Assembly (NCBI RefSeq): GCF_902459735.1
Contig: NZ_CABPRV010000013.1
Coordinates: 62,001-126,000 of the forward strand
DNA length: 64,000 bases
Direction: 5' to 3'
From: Pandoraea capi
GTDB taxonomy: Bacteria; Pseudomonadota; Gammaproteobacteria; Burkholderiales; Burkholderiaceae
A program made the translations under genes and the position numbers. The notes under the pieces are model-generated. The model was not told where the DNA came from, ran no database searches, and was given only the letters and a program-made list of their open reading frames with translations. Shown here piece by piece: positions 1 through 8,047 of the stretch (position 1 is its first letter; each line of letters opens with the position of its first letter).

Positions 1-1341
1 TCACTCAAGGTGCCACCGCACTCCATCGAGGCGGAGCAATCCGTGCTCGGCGGTTTGCTGCTCGATAACAGCGCCTGGGATCGTATCGGCGACTTCCTGT
101 CCGAACACGATTTCTATCGGTACGACCACCGACAGATCTATCAGCACATCGGTCGCCTGATCTCCGGCGATCGTCCTGCCGACGTCATCACCGTTTTCGA
201 ATCGCTCACTTCCGCCGGCAAGGCCGAAGATGTGGGCGGGCTCGCCTATCTGAACGCACTGGCGCAGAACACGCCAAGCGCGGCAAACATCCGTCGTTAC
301 GCCGAAATCGTGCGCGACCGTGCGGTGCTGCGCAAGCTCGTGACCGTGGCCGACGAAATTGCCTCGGATGCTTTCAATCCGCAAGGCAAGGAAGTGCGTC
401 AGATGCTCGACGAGGCGGAGGCGAAAGTGTTCGCCATCGCCGAAGAGGGCTCGCGCAGCACGAGCGGCTTTCTCGAACTGCAACCGCTGCTCACGCAGGT
501 TGTCGAGCGTATCGACGAGCTGTACCACCGCGAAGGCGGTAGCGACATCACCGGTATTCCGACGGGCTTCGTCGATCTCGACCGCATGACGTCCGGTTTC
601 AACGGTGGCGACCTGATCATCGTGGCCGGCCGCCCGTCGATGGGTAAGACGACGTTCTCGATGAACATCGGCGAGCACATCGCGGTGGAGGAGGGGTTGC
701 CCGTTGCCGTGTTCTCGATGGAAATGCCGGGCACGCAGCTCGCCATGCGTATGCTGGGTTCGGTGGGGCGTCTCGATCAGCATCGTCTGCGTACCGGCAA
801 GCTGGTCGACGAAGACTGGCCGAAGCTCACGCATGCCATGCAGAAGATGAACGAGACGCAGTTGTTCGTCGACGAAACGCCGGCGCTCAATCCGATGGAA
901 TTGCGTGCGCGCGCGCGGCGTCTGGCGCGTCAGTGCGGCAAGCTCGGTCTGATCATCATCGATTACCTTCAGCTGATGAGCGGCTCGGGCGGCGGTGAGA
1001 ACCGCGCCACTGAAATTTCCGAAATCTCGCGTTCGCTCAAGGGCCTCGCCAAAGAGCTGAACGTGCCGGTGATTGCGCTCTCGCAGCTGAACCGAAGTCT
1101 CGAACAGCGTCCCAACAAGCGTCCCGTGATGTCGGATTTGCGCGAATCGGGCGCTATCGAACAGGATGCCGACATCATCCTGTTCATCTATCGCGACGAA
1201 GTCTACAACCCCGATACCCCAGACAAGGGCACGGCCGAGATCATTATCGCGAAGCAGCGTAACGGTCCTATCGGCCACGTGCGCCTGGCGTTTATCGGTG
1301 CCTACACGAAGTTCGACAATCTGGCCGGCCCACAATACTGA
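1..1341 (+). CDS. dnaB: Replicative DNA helicase DnaB, 5' end outside the window
   Basis: This is the hexameric helicase that unwinds DNA at the replication fork and binds primase. The frame is open from the first base, so the N-terminus is cut by the window edge. 446 residues remain and homologues are about 460-470, so only some 15-25 residues are missing. Visible are the N-terminal domain (PPHSIEAEQSVLGGLLL), the RecA-type domain with Walker A GRPSMGKTT, Walker B LIIIDYLQLM, and the C-terminal AKQRNGP motif. No intein interrupts it. The gene ends at TGA, 113 bp before the phosphate-transport pair, which looks like a separate transcription unit. Confidence 0.97.
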   Translation, partial: SLKVPPHSIEAEQSVLGGLLLDNSAWDRIGDFLSEHDFYRYDHRQIYQHIGRLISGDRPADVITVFESLTSAGKAEDVGGLAYLNALAQNTPSAANIRRYAEIVRDRAVLRKLVTVADEIASDAFNPQGKEVRQMLDEAEAKVFAIAEEGSRSTSGFLELQPLLTQVVERIDELYHREGGSDITGIPTGFVDLDRMTSGFNGGDLIIVAGRPSMGKTTFSMNIGEHIAVEEGLPVAVFSMEMPGTQLAMRMLGSVGRLDQHRLRTGKLVDEDWPKLTHAMQKMNETQLFVDETPALNPMELRARARRLARQCGKLGLIIIDYLQLMSGSGGGENRATEISEISRSLKGLAKELNVPVIALSQLNRSLEQRPNKRPVMSDLRESGAIEQDADIILFIYRDEVYNPDTPDKGTAEIIIAKQRNGPIGHVRLAFIGAYTKFDNLAGPQY

Positions 1342-1454
1342 CGCCCGATTTCCACCTGTTCGGATGCGCGTGCGGTAACGTATGCCTCCGACGAGGTAGA
1401 ATGTGACGTTTTTGTGTCGACCCGTCCCCTATCAATACCCGGAGTTTCCCCATA

Positions 1455-2081
1455 ATGTTCGGTCGCTTCATGCCCACCGAGGGCAAGTTCTTTGACCTGT
1501 TCAACCAGCACGCGGCGTGCATGGTGGCAGGCAGCCGTGAGCTGTCCACCATGCTCAACGACCTGCCCAACGCCGAGGCACGTACCGTTGCCGTGCAGAA
1601 CAACGAGAAGAAAGCGGATCGCATCACGCACGAGACCATCGACTTGATGCACAAGACGTTCATCACGCCTTTCGACCGCGATGAGATCCATAAGCTGATC
1701 AGCACCATGGACGACATCCTGGATCTGATGGAAGACGTGGCGACGGCCGTCTGGATGTACGACATCAAGAGCGTGCCGAGCGAGGCCCGTACGCTCGGCG
1801 AGATCTGCGTGAAGTGCTGCGAGCGTGTGCAAAGCACGGTCGCACTGCTCAACGACATGGATCGCGCGCGCGATATCCTGAAGCTTTGCGAAGAGATCGA
1901 CGGCCTCGAATCGGAAGCCGATCGTTTGCTGCGCGCATCGCTGTCGAAGCTGTTCCGCGAAGAGGCGGACGTGAAAGAGCTGATCAAGCAGAAGGCTGTG
2001 TCCGAATTGCTCGAATCGGTGACCGATAAGTGCGAGGACGTTGCCAACATCATCGAAGGCATTGTGCTGGAAAACGCCTGA
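1455..2081 (+). CDS. DUF47 (PhoU-like) protein, Pit accessory/regulator
   Basis: A 208-residue, all-helical protein of the DUF47/TIGR00153 family, related to PhoU. Family members sit next to Pit phosphate permeases and are thought to modulate them. The PhoU-type metal-binding pattern is visible as EKKADRITHETIDLMHK. An identifiable Shine-Dalgarno-like GGAG lies about 10 bases before the ATG. It is 13 bp upstream of pit, so the two are almost certainly one operon. A function beyond regulating phosphate uptake is not shown by the sequence. Confidence 0.9.
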   Translation: MFGRFMPTEGKFFDLFNQHAACMVAGSRELSTMLNDLPNAEARTVAVQNNEKKADRITHETIDLMHKTFITPFDRDEIHKLISTMDDILDLMEDVATAVWMYDIKSVPSEARTLGEICVKCCERVQSTVALLNDMDRARDILKLCEEIDGLESEADRLLRASLSKLFREEADVKELIKQKAVSELLESVTDKCEDVANIIEGIVLENA

Positions 2082-2094
2082 GCGGAGACTTTCG

Positions 2095-3105
2095 ATGGCA
2101 ACGCTGCACATCAGCCTCTGGCTGGTCGGACTCTTGGTCGTTCTGGCGCTCCTGTTCGACTTCATGAACGGTTTTCACGACGCCGCCAATTCGATCGCTA
2201 CGGTCGTCTCGACGGGCGTGCTCAAGCCGCATCAGGCGGTGGCTTTCGCCGCCATGTTCAACGTCATCGCGCTGTTCGTCTTTCACCTGAAAGTCGCGGC
2301 GACGGTGGGCAAGGGCACGGTACACCCCGAGATCGTGGACCACTATGTGATCTTCGGTGCGCTCGTCGGTGCGATCGCCTGGAACATCATCACGTGGTAC
2401 TACGGTATTCCGTCGAGCTCGTCGCATGCCCTGATCGGTGGTCTGGTCGGCGCCGCGGTGGCCAAGGCGGGCACGGGGTCGCTCGTCGCGAGCGGTCTGC
2501 TGCAAACCGTGGCATTCATTTTCGTTTCGCCGCTGCTCGGGTTCGTGCTCGGCTCGTTCTTCATGCTGCTCGTGTCGTGGCTGTTTTTTCGCACGCCACC
2601 GGCACGTGTGGACCGCTGGTTCCGTCGTCTGCAACTGGTTTCGGCCGGGATGTACAGTCTGGGGCACGGCGGTAACGACGCACAGAAGACCATCGGTATC
2701 ATCTGGATGCTGCTGATCGCCGCCGGTCTGTGGCCGCAGGAAGCGGCTGAACCGCCGCTGTGGGTGATCATCGGCTGCTATCTGGCGATCGGTCTGGGCA
2801 CCATGTTCGGCGGCTGGCGGATCGTGCGCACGATGGGGCAGAAGATCACGAAGCTCAAGCCGGTTGGCGGTTTCTGCGCCGAGACGGGCGGGGCGTTCAC
2901 GCTGTTCTTCGCCTCGTGGCTTGGTGTACCGGTCTCGACCACGCACACCATTACCGGCGCTATCGTCGGGGTGGGCGCCACGCGCAAGCTGTCCGCTGTG
3001 CGTTGGGGTGTCGCGGGCAACATCGTCTGGGCATGGGTGCTGACGATCCCGGCATCGGCCTTCATTGCCGCCATCGCGTGGTGGGTCGGCAAGCAGTTCC
3101 TGTGA
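2095..3105 (+). CDS. pit: Low-affinity inorganic phosphate transporter (Pit/PHO4 family)
   Basis: A 336-residue inner-membrane phosphate permease. It has the duplicated PHO4 signature: GFHDAANSIATVVSTG near the N-terminus and GHGGNDAQKTIG in the second half, followed by GVPVSTTHTITGAIVG, with about ten hydrophobic segments. The ATG at 2095 was chosen over an in-frame upstream ATG at 2041, because the upstream one lies inside the DUF47 gene and 2095 is preceded by GCGGAGACTTTCG. It is coupled to the DUF47 regulator just upstream and followed by a strong terminator. Confidence 0.94.
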   Translation: MATLHISLWLVGLLVVLALLFDFMNGFHDAANSIATVVSTGVLKPHQAVAFAAMFNVIALFVFHLKVAATVGKGTVHPEIVDHYVIFGALVGAIAWNIITWYYGIPSSSSHALIGGLVGAAVAKAGTGSLVASGLLQTVAFIFVSPLLGFVLGSFFMLLVSWLFFRTPPARVDRWFRRLQLVSAGMYSLGHGGNDAQKTIGIIWMLLIAAGLWPQEAAEPPLWVIIGCYLAIGLGTMFGGWRIVRTMGQKITKLKPVGGFCAETGGAFTLFFASWLGVPVSTTHTITGAIVGVGATRKLSAVRWGVAGNIVWAWVLTIPASAFIAAIAWWVGKQFL

Positions 3106-3142
3106 GATGAAACGCTGTCTGACGGCGCTTTTCTCGACGTGC

Positions 3143-3168
3143 AAAAAAGCGGCTTCGGCCGCTTTTTT
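3143..3168 (+). terminator. Rho-independent terminator after pit
   Basis: A perfect 11-bp stem (AAAAAAGCGGC / GCCGCTTTTTT) closes a TTCG tetraloop and ends in a T run, 37 bp after the pit stop. Because the stem starts with an A run, it could also work on the other strand. Confidence 0.9.
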
Positions 3169-3268
3169 GTTGTCCTCTGATCGGATCGGCGAGTCGGGCA
3201 TTGCGGTATTGATGCGCCCGACCGAGTGACGAAAGGCGGGGATGGCGCCGCCATGCGCCCGTGTGCGG

Positions 3269-3408
3269 CTAGGTGAGTGACGACGTCCCGGCATCTCCCG
3301 TCGCTTCACGATCTTCCATCAGCATGCTCCTCAACCGTGCCCGCCGACGCTCCAGATCGGCAATCTGCTGCTCCAGCGCGGCCAGCCGCTTGCGTTGCGT
3401 CTCCGAGC
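3269..3408 (-). pseudogene. Remnant: C-terminal tail of a MerR-family-like regulator
   Basis: Reading the minus strand upstream from the TAG at 3271-3269 gives about 46 codons of convincing protein. It holds a leucine-spaced coiled coil (LAALEQQIADLERRRARLR), typical of the C-terminal dimerisation helix of MerR regulators, then a short hydrophilic tail. The frame loses sense near 3408, exactly where a hydrolase-like frame begins on the plus strand. The DNA-binding domain and promoter are absent. The family call rests on the coiled coil alone; another regulator with such a tail is possible. Confidence 0.5.
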
Positions 3409-4133
3409 GGATTGCTGGGCAGTCATCTGAACTGGGATGCGCAGACGAGTAGCCCGCTCCTGGAACGTTACCGTCTGATCACGTTCGATCTGCGTGGGCA
3501 TGGACAGTCGGGCAAGCCGGAACGTGCAGACGCCTACACCGATGGTCGCCGTTGGGCAGACGATCTGGCCGCTGTGATCGCAGGGTCGGGAGCGAGGCAG
3601 CCCGTCATCGTAGGATGGTCGCTCGGTGCGGCGGTGGCCACGAACTATCTGGCGGCGTATGGGGACACGCGAATCGCTGGCGCGATTTAGGTCGGTGGGG
3701 TGATCGAGCTGAAGGGATCAGATCGTGCTGCATCCCGAAATCTACCGGGACGTGACATCCGCCGATCTCAGAACTCATCTAGACGCCGAGAAAGCCTTCC
3801 TGAAGCTGTGTTTCGAGACGCAGCCGGACGCCCCGACATTCGACCGCCTGCTAGCGAATGCCGCTCTGGCATCGTTCGACATGCAGCGCGTGGTGCACCG
3901 GATGACGGTGGACGCACCGACAGGGCTCGGGGCAATGCATAAGCCGTTGCTGCTGATCTACGGGGAGCGTGATGCGCTCGTCAAAGCGGGGTCGTCCGCG
4001 CAGCGAGCCAAGGCATTGGACCCGGCGGCCAACGTCAGCGTCTATCCTGGCGCGGGGCACGCCCCGTTTGTCGAATCGCCGGACCGCTTCCCGCGATCTG
4101 GCGGCATTTATGGATGCTGTGGCGTCGTATTGA
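3409..4133 (+). pseudogene. Broken alpha/beta hydrolase
   Basis: Recognisable alpha/beta-hydrolase fold pieces appear in order but in different frames. GLLGSHLNWD, ITFDLRGHGQSGKPE and the nucleophile elbow VGWSLGAA come before an in-frame TAG at 3688-3690. VGGVIELK follows in the same frame. A one-base shift near 3714 leads to LHPEIYRDVTS, LLIYGERDALV (acid) and YPGAGHAPFVE (catalytic His). A last shift near 4090 restores RDLAAFMDAVASY before the TGA at 4131. The N-terminal strand and oxyanion HG motif are missing. Four lesions make this a dead gene, formerly a hydrolase of about 260 residues. Confidence 0.85.
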
Positions 4134-4178
4134 ACCCGGATCGGGGATCCCATTGAGATGACAAATCGCCTTCATCGG

Positions 4179-4220
4179 GATAATCAATTTCAATAGTTAA
4201 TTACGATTGATTATCATTTG
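4179..4220. promoter_or_regulatory. Possible Fur box / AT-rich promoter region
   Basis: An AT-rich island breaks the GC-rich background. It contains GATAATCAATTTC at 4179 and, inverted, GATTGATTATCATT around 4205-4218. The second matches about 11 of 19 positions of the classical Fur consensus, including the ATTATCATT core. It lies 35-75 bp upstream of a 34-codon ORF that has a perfect AGGAGG. Iron regulation is an inference from the motif only. Confidence 0.4.
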
Positions 4221-4256
4221 TTAATAGTATTTTATCGAGCAACGAAGGAGGCGAAT

Positions 4257-4361
4257 ATGACCACTTTGATTCAGGCTTTGCGCAACCGCCCCCTTGGCTT
4301 ATTGATGGGCGCAGCGATCAACATCGGCGGGGCGGCGACCTTGCTTGCGCACCTGCGCTGA
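4257..4361 (+). CDS. Small 34-residue putative membrane protein
   Basis: A short ORF starts with ATG five bases after a perfect AGGAGG (4246-4251), the best ribosome-binding site in the area. The product begins MTTLIQALRNRPLG and continues with a roughly 20-residue hydrophobic, Gly/Ala-rich segment ending LLAHLR, which fits one transmembrane helix with a basic N-terminus. I do not recognise the family. The AT-rich, Fur-box-like upstream region and the strong SD argue for a real gene. Its length is too short for certainty. Confidence 0.5.
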   Translation: MTTLIQALRNRPLGLLMGAAINIGGAATLLAHLR

Positions 4362-4403
4362 TCCGGCCCGGCCGGCGGGATGTCTCCCATCGGGCGAGCG
4401 GTT

Positions 4404-5186
4404 TTACATCGAGCTGTTGGCGAAGCGGGCGATGGGATCGTCGTCCTGTGCCGGCGGGGAGGCGAGTCCGGCGGTGTTGCTGGGGGTCTCCAGCGGCACG
4501 TTCGGCAGCGGGGCGGCAGCAGGCGTTTGCGCCACCGTCGCCGGCGCCGTGCGATTGACGTAGGTCGTGTTGCCTGCCGGGGCCTTATTGGCGGCGACAC
4601 GTCGCACGCCATCGATGCGCTTCGCCCAATACGGGATGAAGATACTCTCCAGACGCACCGTGCCACCCGAGTTCGGGGCGTGCACGAATTTCCCCTGACC
4701 GACGTAGATGCCCACATGCGAATGCGCGCGTCCCGTCGTATTGAAGAAGATCAGATCGCCCGAAGCGAGATCGTCGCGTTCGAGCACCGTGCCCACGCCA
4801 CTCATGTCGGCGGTGGTGCGTGGCAGATTGACGCCCGCGGCACGCGCCACGACATAGCGCACCAGTCCACTGCAATCGAAACCTGAGTCAGGGGTATTGC
4901 CGCCGTAGCGGTAAGGAATGCCAACGAGGCTCATCGCTTCGAGCGTGATTTCCTCTTGGCCGGCGCTGCGCTCGGGGCCGACTGTGCGGTTGCCGTAGTT
5001 CGCGTTCCCCCCTTGCCGGACTGACGGGCCGGACGAACACGCGGCCACGAGCAGCGTGACGGCGAGCACGCCGGCGCTTCGCCACGGCAAGCGCGCCAGC
5101 GTTGTCGACGTCACCGACAATGTCGTGGATCGGGCCATCAGGCGAGTCAGAGAGCGATGCATGCTCAGAGGGCGCTGGGTTCGCAT
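4404..5186 (-). CDS. NlpC/P60 family lipoprotein, murein endopeptidase
   Basis: A 260-residue exported peptidoglycan hydrolase. The N-terminal signal ends in a lipobox (VTLLVAAC, Cys50), so it should be a lipoprotein. The NlpC/P60 domain starts near residue 80: PYRYGGNTPDSGFDCSG carries the catalytic Cys105, HSHVGIY the His157, and FVHAPNSGG the third polar residue. Relatives (Spr/MepS, MepH) cut stem-peptide cross-links during wall growth. The C-terminal 60 residues are Pro/Ala-rich and probably disordered. Alternative in-frame starts lie at 5162 and 5138; the longest is given, though signal-peptide length would favour a shorter one. Confidence 0.85.
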   Translation of the reverse strand: MRTQRPLSMHRSLTRLMARSTTLSVTSTTLARLPWRSAGVLAVTLLVAACSSGPSVRQGGNANYGNRTVGPERSAGQEEITLEAMSLVGIPYRYGGNTPDSGFDCSGLVRYVVARAAGVNLPRTTADMSGVGTVLERDDLASGDLIFFNTTGRAHSHVGIYVGQGKFVHAPNSGGTVRLESIFIPYWAKRIDGVRRVAANKAPAGNTTYVNRTAPATVAQTPAAAPLPNVPLETPSNTAGLASPPAQDDDPIARFANSSM

Positions 5187-5354
5187 GCGCAGAGTTTACG
5201 ACGCTTACCGCCCGAATGCATCGCAAAAGTACCGGAATCCGTGCGTTTTGTGGCATCGACGTCACAAATTCGCGGCTTGCGGGGCGATATCGTCATTCGG
5301 TCGCCATGTGTGTTGATGGACGACCTCGACGTCGGACCTTCATGCGAAGCCAAT

Positions 5355-5378
5355 AAAAACGGCGCCCGAAGGCGCCGT
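5355..5378 (-). terminator. Terminator after phoH-like gene
   Basis: An 8-bp stem ACGGCGCC / GGCGCCGT with a CGAA loop is followed on the minus strand by a T run, 36 bp past the stop of the PIN-PhoH gene. Confidence 0.85.
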
Positions 5379-5414
5379 CTTGTCGTACATCGAAGCCCTC
5401 GATGAGGGCGGACG

Positions 5415-7175
5415 TCAGAGAATTTCCGCGGCGTAATCCGCCAGACGCGAACGTTCGCCGCGCGCGAGCGTGACGTGCCCGCTGTGTCCCCAGCCCTTGA
5501 AGCGATCCACCACGTAAGTGAGGCCCGAGCTACCTTCGGTGAGGTAAGGCGTATCGATCTGCGCGATGTTGCCCAGGCAGATCAGCTTGGTACCGGGGCC
5601 GGCGCGCGTGACGAGCGTCTTCATCTGCTTCGGCGTCAGGTTCTGCGCCTCGTCGATGATGACGAACTTGTTCACGAACGTACGACCGCGCATGAAGTTC
5701 ATGCTCTTGACCTTGAGTCGCGAGCGAATCAGTTCCTGCGTGGCCGCACGGCCCCATTCACCGGCGGAGTCGTCGGTCTTTTGCAGCACTTCGAGGTTGT
5801 CGTCGAATGCGCCCATCCACGGTTGCATCTTCTCTTCCTCGGTGCCCGGCAGGAAGCCGATATCTTCACCGACGGGCACGGTTGCGCGCGTGATGATGAT
5901 CTCGTTGTAGCGCTTCTCGTCGAGCGTCTGCGCCAGACCGGCGGCGAGCGCCAGCAGCGTCTTGCCGGTGCCGGCCTGACCGAGCAATGTGATGAAGTCC
6001 ACTTCGGGATTCATCAGCAGGTTCAGTGCGAAGTTCTGCTCGCGGTTGCGCGCCGTGATGCCCCACACGTTGTTCTTGTGATGGCCGTAGTCACGCAGCG
6101 TTTGCAGCAGCGCCGTCTTGCCGTTGATTTCCCGAACCTGCGCGTAGAAGGGCGCCTCGCCGTTGTTCGTCTCCAGATAGACGAACTGGTTGATGAGGAA
6201 ACTCGCGCAGAGCGGCCCGGTGATGCGATAGAACGTGGTGCCGGTACGGTTGTCCTGCCAGCTTTCCATGCCCTTGCCGTGCTTCGTCCAGAAGTCCGGC
6301 GGCAGCGCCATCACACCCGAGTAGAGCAGATCGCTGTCCTCGAGCACCTTGTCGTTGAAGTAGTCCTCCGCAGGCAGGCCGAGCGCATGCGCCTTGACGC
6401 GCATGTTGATGTCTTTCGACACCAGCACGACCTGACGATCGCGGAACTTGTCCTGCAACGCGCGCACGACGCCCAGAATCTGGTTGTCGGCCTTGCCTTG
6501 CGGCAGACCTTCGAGCGGCGGCACGTCGGGCAGGTCGGTCTGGAAGTACAGACGCCCGGTGGCGTCCTTGTTGCCGAGTCGCGAGAGCGGAATGCCCTCC
6601 GCCATCGACTTCGTGCCGCTTTCCGCGACCAGCCCGTCGAGCGTGCGGCTCACCTGACGCGCATTGCGCGCCACTTCCGACATGCCCTTCTTGTGATTGT
6701 CGAGCTCTTCCAACGTCATCATGGGCAGATAGACGTCGTGCTCTTCGAAGCGGAACAGGCTGCTCGGGTCGTGCATGAGCACGTTCGTGTCGAGCACGAA
6801 GAGCTTGGCCGGCTCCTGATCCTTGCCGCGTGTACGTTTCGAACCGGGCCCGGTCGAGGGTGATTTGACCGCCTTGAGCGAGGCGCCGGCACCGGTCGAG
6901 TCGGCCTTCGGAGGCGACTGGGGCGAACGCGCGACAGGCGACGGCTGTGGAGCAGTCTGCGTCGCCGGAGCGGGTTTGGGGACGACCTTCAATTCAGTCG
7001 CGCCGGCAGCACCGGCGGCACCGGACGTTTCGCCCAGTGCATGTTGTTCAGACGAGGGAATCGGTTTCTTGGCCTCCGTGCGCGAAGGTTTGAGGCGAGT
7101 GGGGAATTGTTCCGGGGCAAGCAGCGAGCCCGGTTTGGTCGGCGCCGATGGCAATGGCATAGATTTCCCGTTCAA
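5415..7175 (-). CDS. PIN domain plus PhoH-type ATPase (PhoH2-like)
   Basis: A 586-residue cytoplasmic protein joining a PIN ribonuclease domain to a PhoH ATPase domain. The PIN domain starts near residue 124 (KLFVLDTNVLMHDP, with the first catalytic Asp). The PhoH domain carries Walker A LLGQAGTGKTLLALAAGL near residue 395 and Walker B FVIIDEAQNLTPKQ. PhoH2-type proteins have RNA helicase and RNase activity in mycobacteria; the role in proteobacteria is poorly known. The first 120 residues are a low-complexity Pro/Ala/Ser/Lys tail, longer than usual. It stands alone between two terminators, so it is probably monocistronic. Confidence 0.9.
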   Translation of the reverse strand: MNGKSMPLPSAPTKPGSLLAPEQFPTRLKPSRTEAKKPIPSSEQHALGETSGAAGAAGATELKVVPKPAPATQTAPQPSPVARSPQSPPKADSTGAGASLKAVKSPSTGPGSKRTRGKDQEPAKLFVLDTNVLMHDPSSLFRFEEHDVYLPMMTLEELDNHKKGMSEVARNARQVSRTLDGLVAESGTKSMAEGIPLSRLGNKDATGRLYFQTDLPDVPPLEGLPQGKADNQILGVVRALQDKFRDRQVVLVSKDINMRVKAHALGLPAEDYFNDKVLEDSDLLYSGVMALPPDFWTKHGKGMESWQDNRTGTTFYRITGPLCASFLINQFVYLETNNGEAPFYAQVREINGKTALLQTLRDYGHHKNNVWGITARNREQNFALNLLMNPEVDFITLLGQAGTGKTLLALAAGLAQTLDEKRYNEIIITRATVPVGEDIGFLPGTEEEKMQPWMGAFDDNLEVLQKTDDSAGEWGRAATQELIRSRLKVKSMNFMRGRTFVNKFVIIDEAQNLTPKQMKTLVTRAGPGTKLICLGNIAQIDTPYLTEGSSGLTYVVDRFKGWGHSGHVTLARGERSRLADYAAEIL

Positions 7176-7478
7176 GAAAACACAACACTACTCGGCCGGG
7201 ACAAACGGCAATACATCACGTCCCGGCAACAAAAAAGCCGCCTGCCCGGACGCACCGGAGAGGCGGCTTGGCTGAAGGCGCCGCCGTGGCGACGCCTGCA
7301 ATAGTCTCGTTCAATGCGCTTGATCATTACGGCCGACTATAACGTCTCTTGCCGTGCTTGTATAGCGTCGGATGCCCTCACTGGCGGTCGCATCGACCTG
7401 AATGCAACAGCCCACCGAATAGCGCTCGCGCGCATGCCCGATGACCGCCGGGGCGGACGTCGTCCACGCGAGATTCGC
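7176..7478. other. Intergenic region between bcp and the PhoH gene
   Basis: It holds the bcp terminator at 7231-7269 and, between 7176 and 7230, whatever promoter drives the minus-strand PhoH gene. I could not pick out a convincing -35/-10 pair. No coding potential is seen. Confidence 0.5.
7231..7269 (-). terminator. Terminator after bcp
   Basis: Arms AAGCCGCCT (7235-7243) and AGGCGGCTT (7261-7269) pair around a 17-base loop. Read on the minus strand, the hairpin is followed by six Ts. It lies 210 bp downstream of the bcp stop. Confidence 0.75.
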
Positions 7479-7940
7479 TCAGAGCGCCTGCACTGCGGCG
7501 AGCACTTCCGACACGTGATCCGGCACGCGCACGCCGCGCCATTCCTTGCGCAACACACCCTTGGCGTCGATCAGGAACGTGCTGCGTTCAATGCCAAGAT
7601 GTTCTTTGCCATACAGTTTTTTCAGCTTGATGACACCGAACAGTTGGCATACCGCTTCGTCGCCGTCCGAGATCAGCGGGAAGGGGAGTTCCAGCTTGTT
7701 CTTGAAGTTCTCATGCGAGCGCAGGCTGTCGCGCGACACGCCGACGATCTGGGCGCCGGCGGCCTGAAACTGGTCGTAGCTGTCACGGAAATTCATGCCT
7801 TCCGTGGTGCAGCCCGGCGTGTTGTCCTTCGGGTAAAAGTAGATCACCACCTTCTTGCCGCGATGGGCCTTGAGCGAAAAATCGCCGCCGGTGGCAGGTG
7901 CGGTGAAATCGGGCACGGGAGTGTCGATGGCTACCGTCAC
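7479..7940 (-). CDS. bcp: Peroxiredoxin Bcp/PrxQ (1-Cys type)
   Basis: A 153-residue thiol peroxidase that reduces hydroperoxides. GTG is the chosen start, since it has AAGGAGA five bases upstream and gives the normal family length; longer frames run into arnD. The active site is DNTPGC (Cys44, peroxidatic). The resolving Cys that E. coli Bcp has five residues later is absent (TTEGMN follows). The other Cys, Cys98 in DEAVCQLFGV, matches the E. coli C99 position. Such 1-Cys PrxQ proteins are known in Burkholderia. The gene follows arnD in the same direction by about 107 bp and may be co-transcribed. Confidence 0.92.
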   Translation of the reverse strand: MTVAIDTPVPDFTAPATGGDFSLKAHRGKKVVIYFYPKDNTPGCTTEGMNFRDSYDQFQAAGAQIVGVSRDSLRSHENFKNKLELPFPLISDGDEAVCQLFGVIKLKKLYGKEHLGIERSTFLIDAKGVLRKEWRGVRVPDHVSEVLAAVQAL

Positions 7941-8047
7941 TATGGTCTCCTTGGGTGGCCTTGCCAGGCCGGTTCGGGAAAAGGTTGTCGAATTCGGGGT
8001 CTTGCGAAATCCGGTGCGCGGGTCGGGACGCGTCGATCGCCCCGGCG

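Noticed and set aside
1-1335. Minus-strand open frame opposite dnaB
   Set aside because: DnaB Walker motifs are clear on the plus strand; the opposite frame has no domain and a His/Arg-rich composition.
5475-6863. 462-codon plus-strand frame antisense to the PIN-PhoH gene
   Set aside because: It lacks a motif and runs exactly opposite a well-supported gene; GC-rich codon bias leaves such frames open.
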